Below are positions 63,974 through 64,000 of a DNA stretch of 64,000 nucleotides, piece by piece; the stretch's first letter is position 1; every line of letters begins with the position of its first letter. Source of the DNA: Mesostigma viride (Eukaryota > Streptophyta > Mesostigmatophyceae > Mesostigmatales > Mesostigmataceae); assembly GCA_009746045.1 (NCBI GenBank), contig RPFO01000667.1, forward strand, positions 2,526,317 through 2,590,316. Direction: 5' to 3'. Both the position numbers and the translations under genes were made by a program. The notes beneath the pieces were generated by a model. That model saw only the letters and a list, made by a program, of their open reading frames with translations, had not been told where the DNA came from and did no database searches.

Positions 63974-64000
63974 GTTCTCCAGGTGCTCCCTGAAGGTACG

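Larger units (their letters stand above)
58777..64000 (-). mobile_element. Ty3/gypsy chromovirus-type LTR retrotransposon, 3' half
   Basis: Minus-strand order: RT (partial), RNase H, integrase, chromodomain, a ~1.6-kb post-pol region, polypurine tract, 3' LTR. The RT catalytic box, protease, gag and 5' LTR lie beyond 64000. Several frame breaks make this copy inactive. It was inserted within an ORF1 LINE fragment (left target ACGGC, 58772-58776; partner outside the window). Confidence 0.85.

Overview
This window is eukaryotic nuclear DNA that is dense in transposable elements. Spliced genes with GT-AG introns, LINEs with target-site duplications (TSDs), a Ty3-type retrotransposon with an LTR, and DNA transposons with terminal inverted repeats (TIRs) exclude a prokaryote. 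The style (GC-rich ORFs, a DUF647/RUS-family gene, LINEs encoding restriction-like endonucleases) suggests an alga, perhaps a green alga. That is inference; no organelle or rRNA marker is present to settle it.

Only two host genes can be supported. The first is a four-exon gene of the RUS (root UV-B sensitive, DUF647) family on the minus strand, 44366 to 38957. Its splice phases join to 589 residues, and its introns carry a GA microsatellite, an 8-bp minisatellite of about 1 kb and a 14-bp minisatellite. The second is a four-exon gene on the plus strand, 52684 to 57397. It joins in phase to 474 residues, has one membrane segment, and belongs to no family I recognise.

Layout. 1-2379 is a hAT transposon inserted in an ORF1-only LINE copy. 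3224-17642 is a TTAA-flanked DNA element split by two LINEs of one family that encode a restriction-like endonuclease (RLE). One of these (3383-12220) lies between its TSDs with a 14-unit, 230-bp array as its 5' UTR; the other (12905-16759) is 5'-truncated. 17647-23700 is a pile of ORF1-only LINE copies, one split by a TTAA/CCC element. 23700-37660 mixes fragments of RTE-like LINEs, a second TTAA element, a 1.7-kb hAT-like non-autonomous element with an 8-bp TSD, a decayed RLE-LINE copy and another ORF1-only LINE copy. 38957-44366 is the RUS gene. 45162-47842 is an L1-like LINE with TSD and poly(A). 48187-49671 is a perfect (GTT)495 array, followed by an RTE-like LINE and local duplications and foldbacks. 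52684-57397 is the second gene. 58777-64000 is the 3' half of a chromodomain Ty3/gypsy element, including its 3' LTR.

The most interesting material is the RLE LINE, which combines a PHD finger, a RING finger and a tandem-monomer 5' UTR, and the ORF1-only family. The latter repeatedly has ORF1 running directly into a 3' end that resembles the 3' end of RT-coding LINEs here, which suggests mobilisation in trans. Several coding breaks sit in G or C homopolymers, so some may be assembly errors rather than decay.
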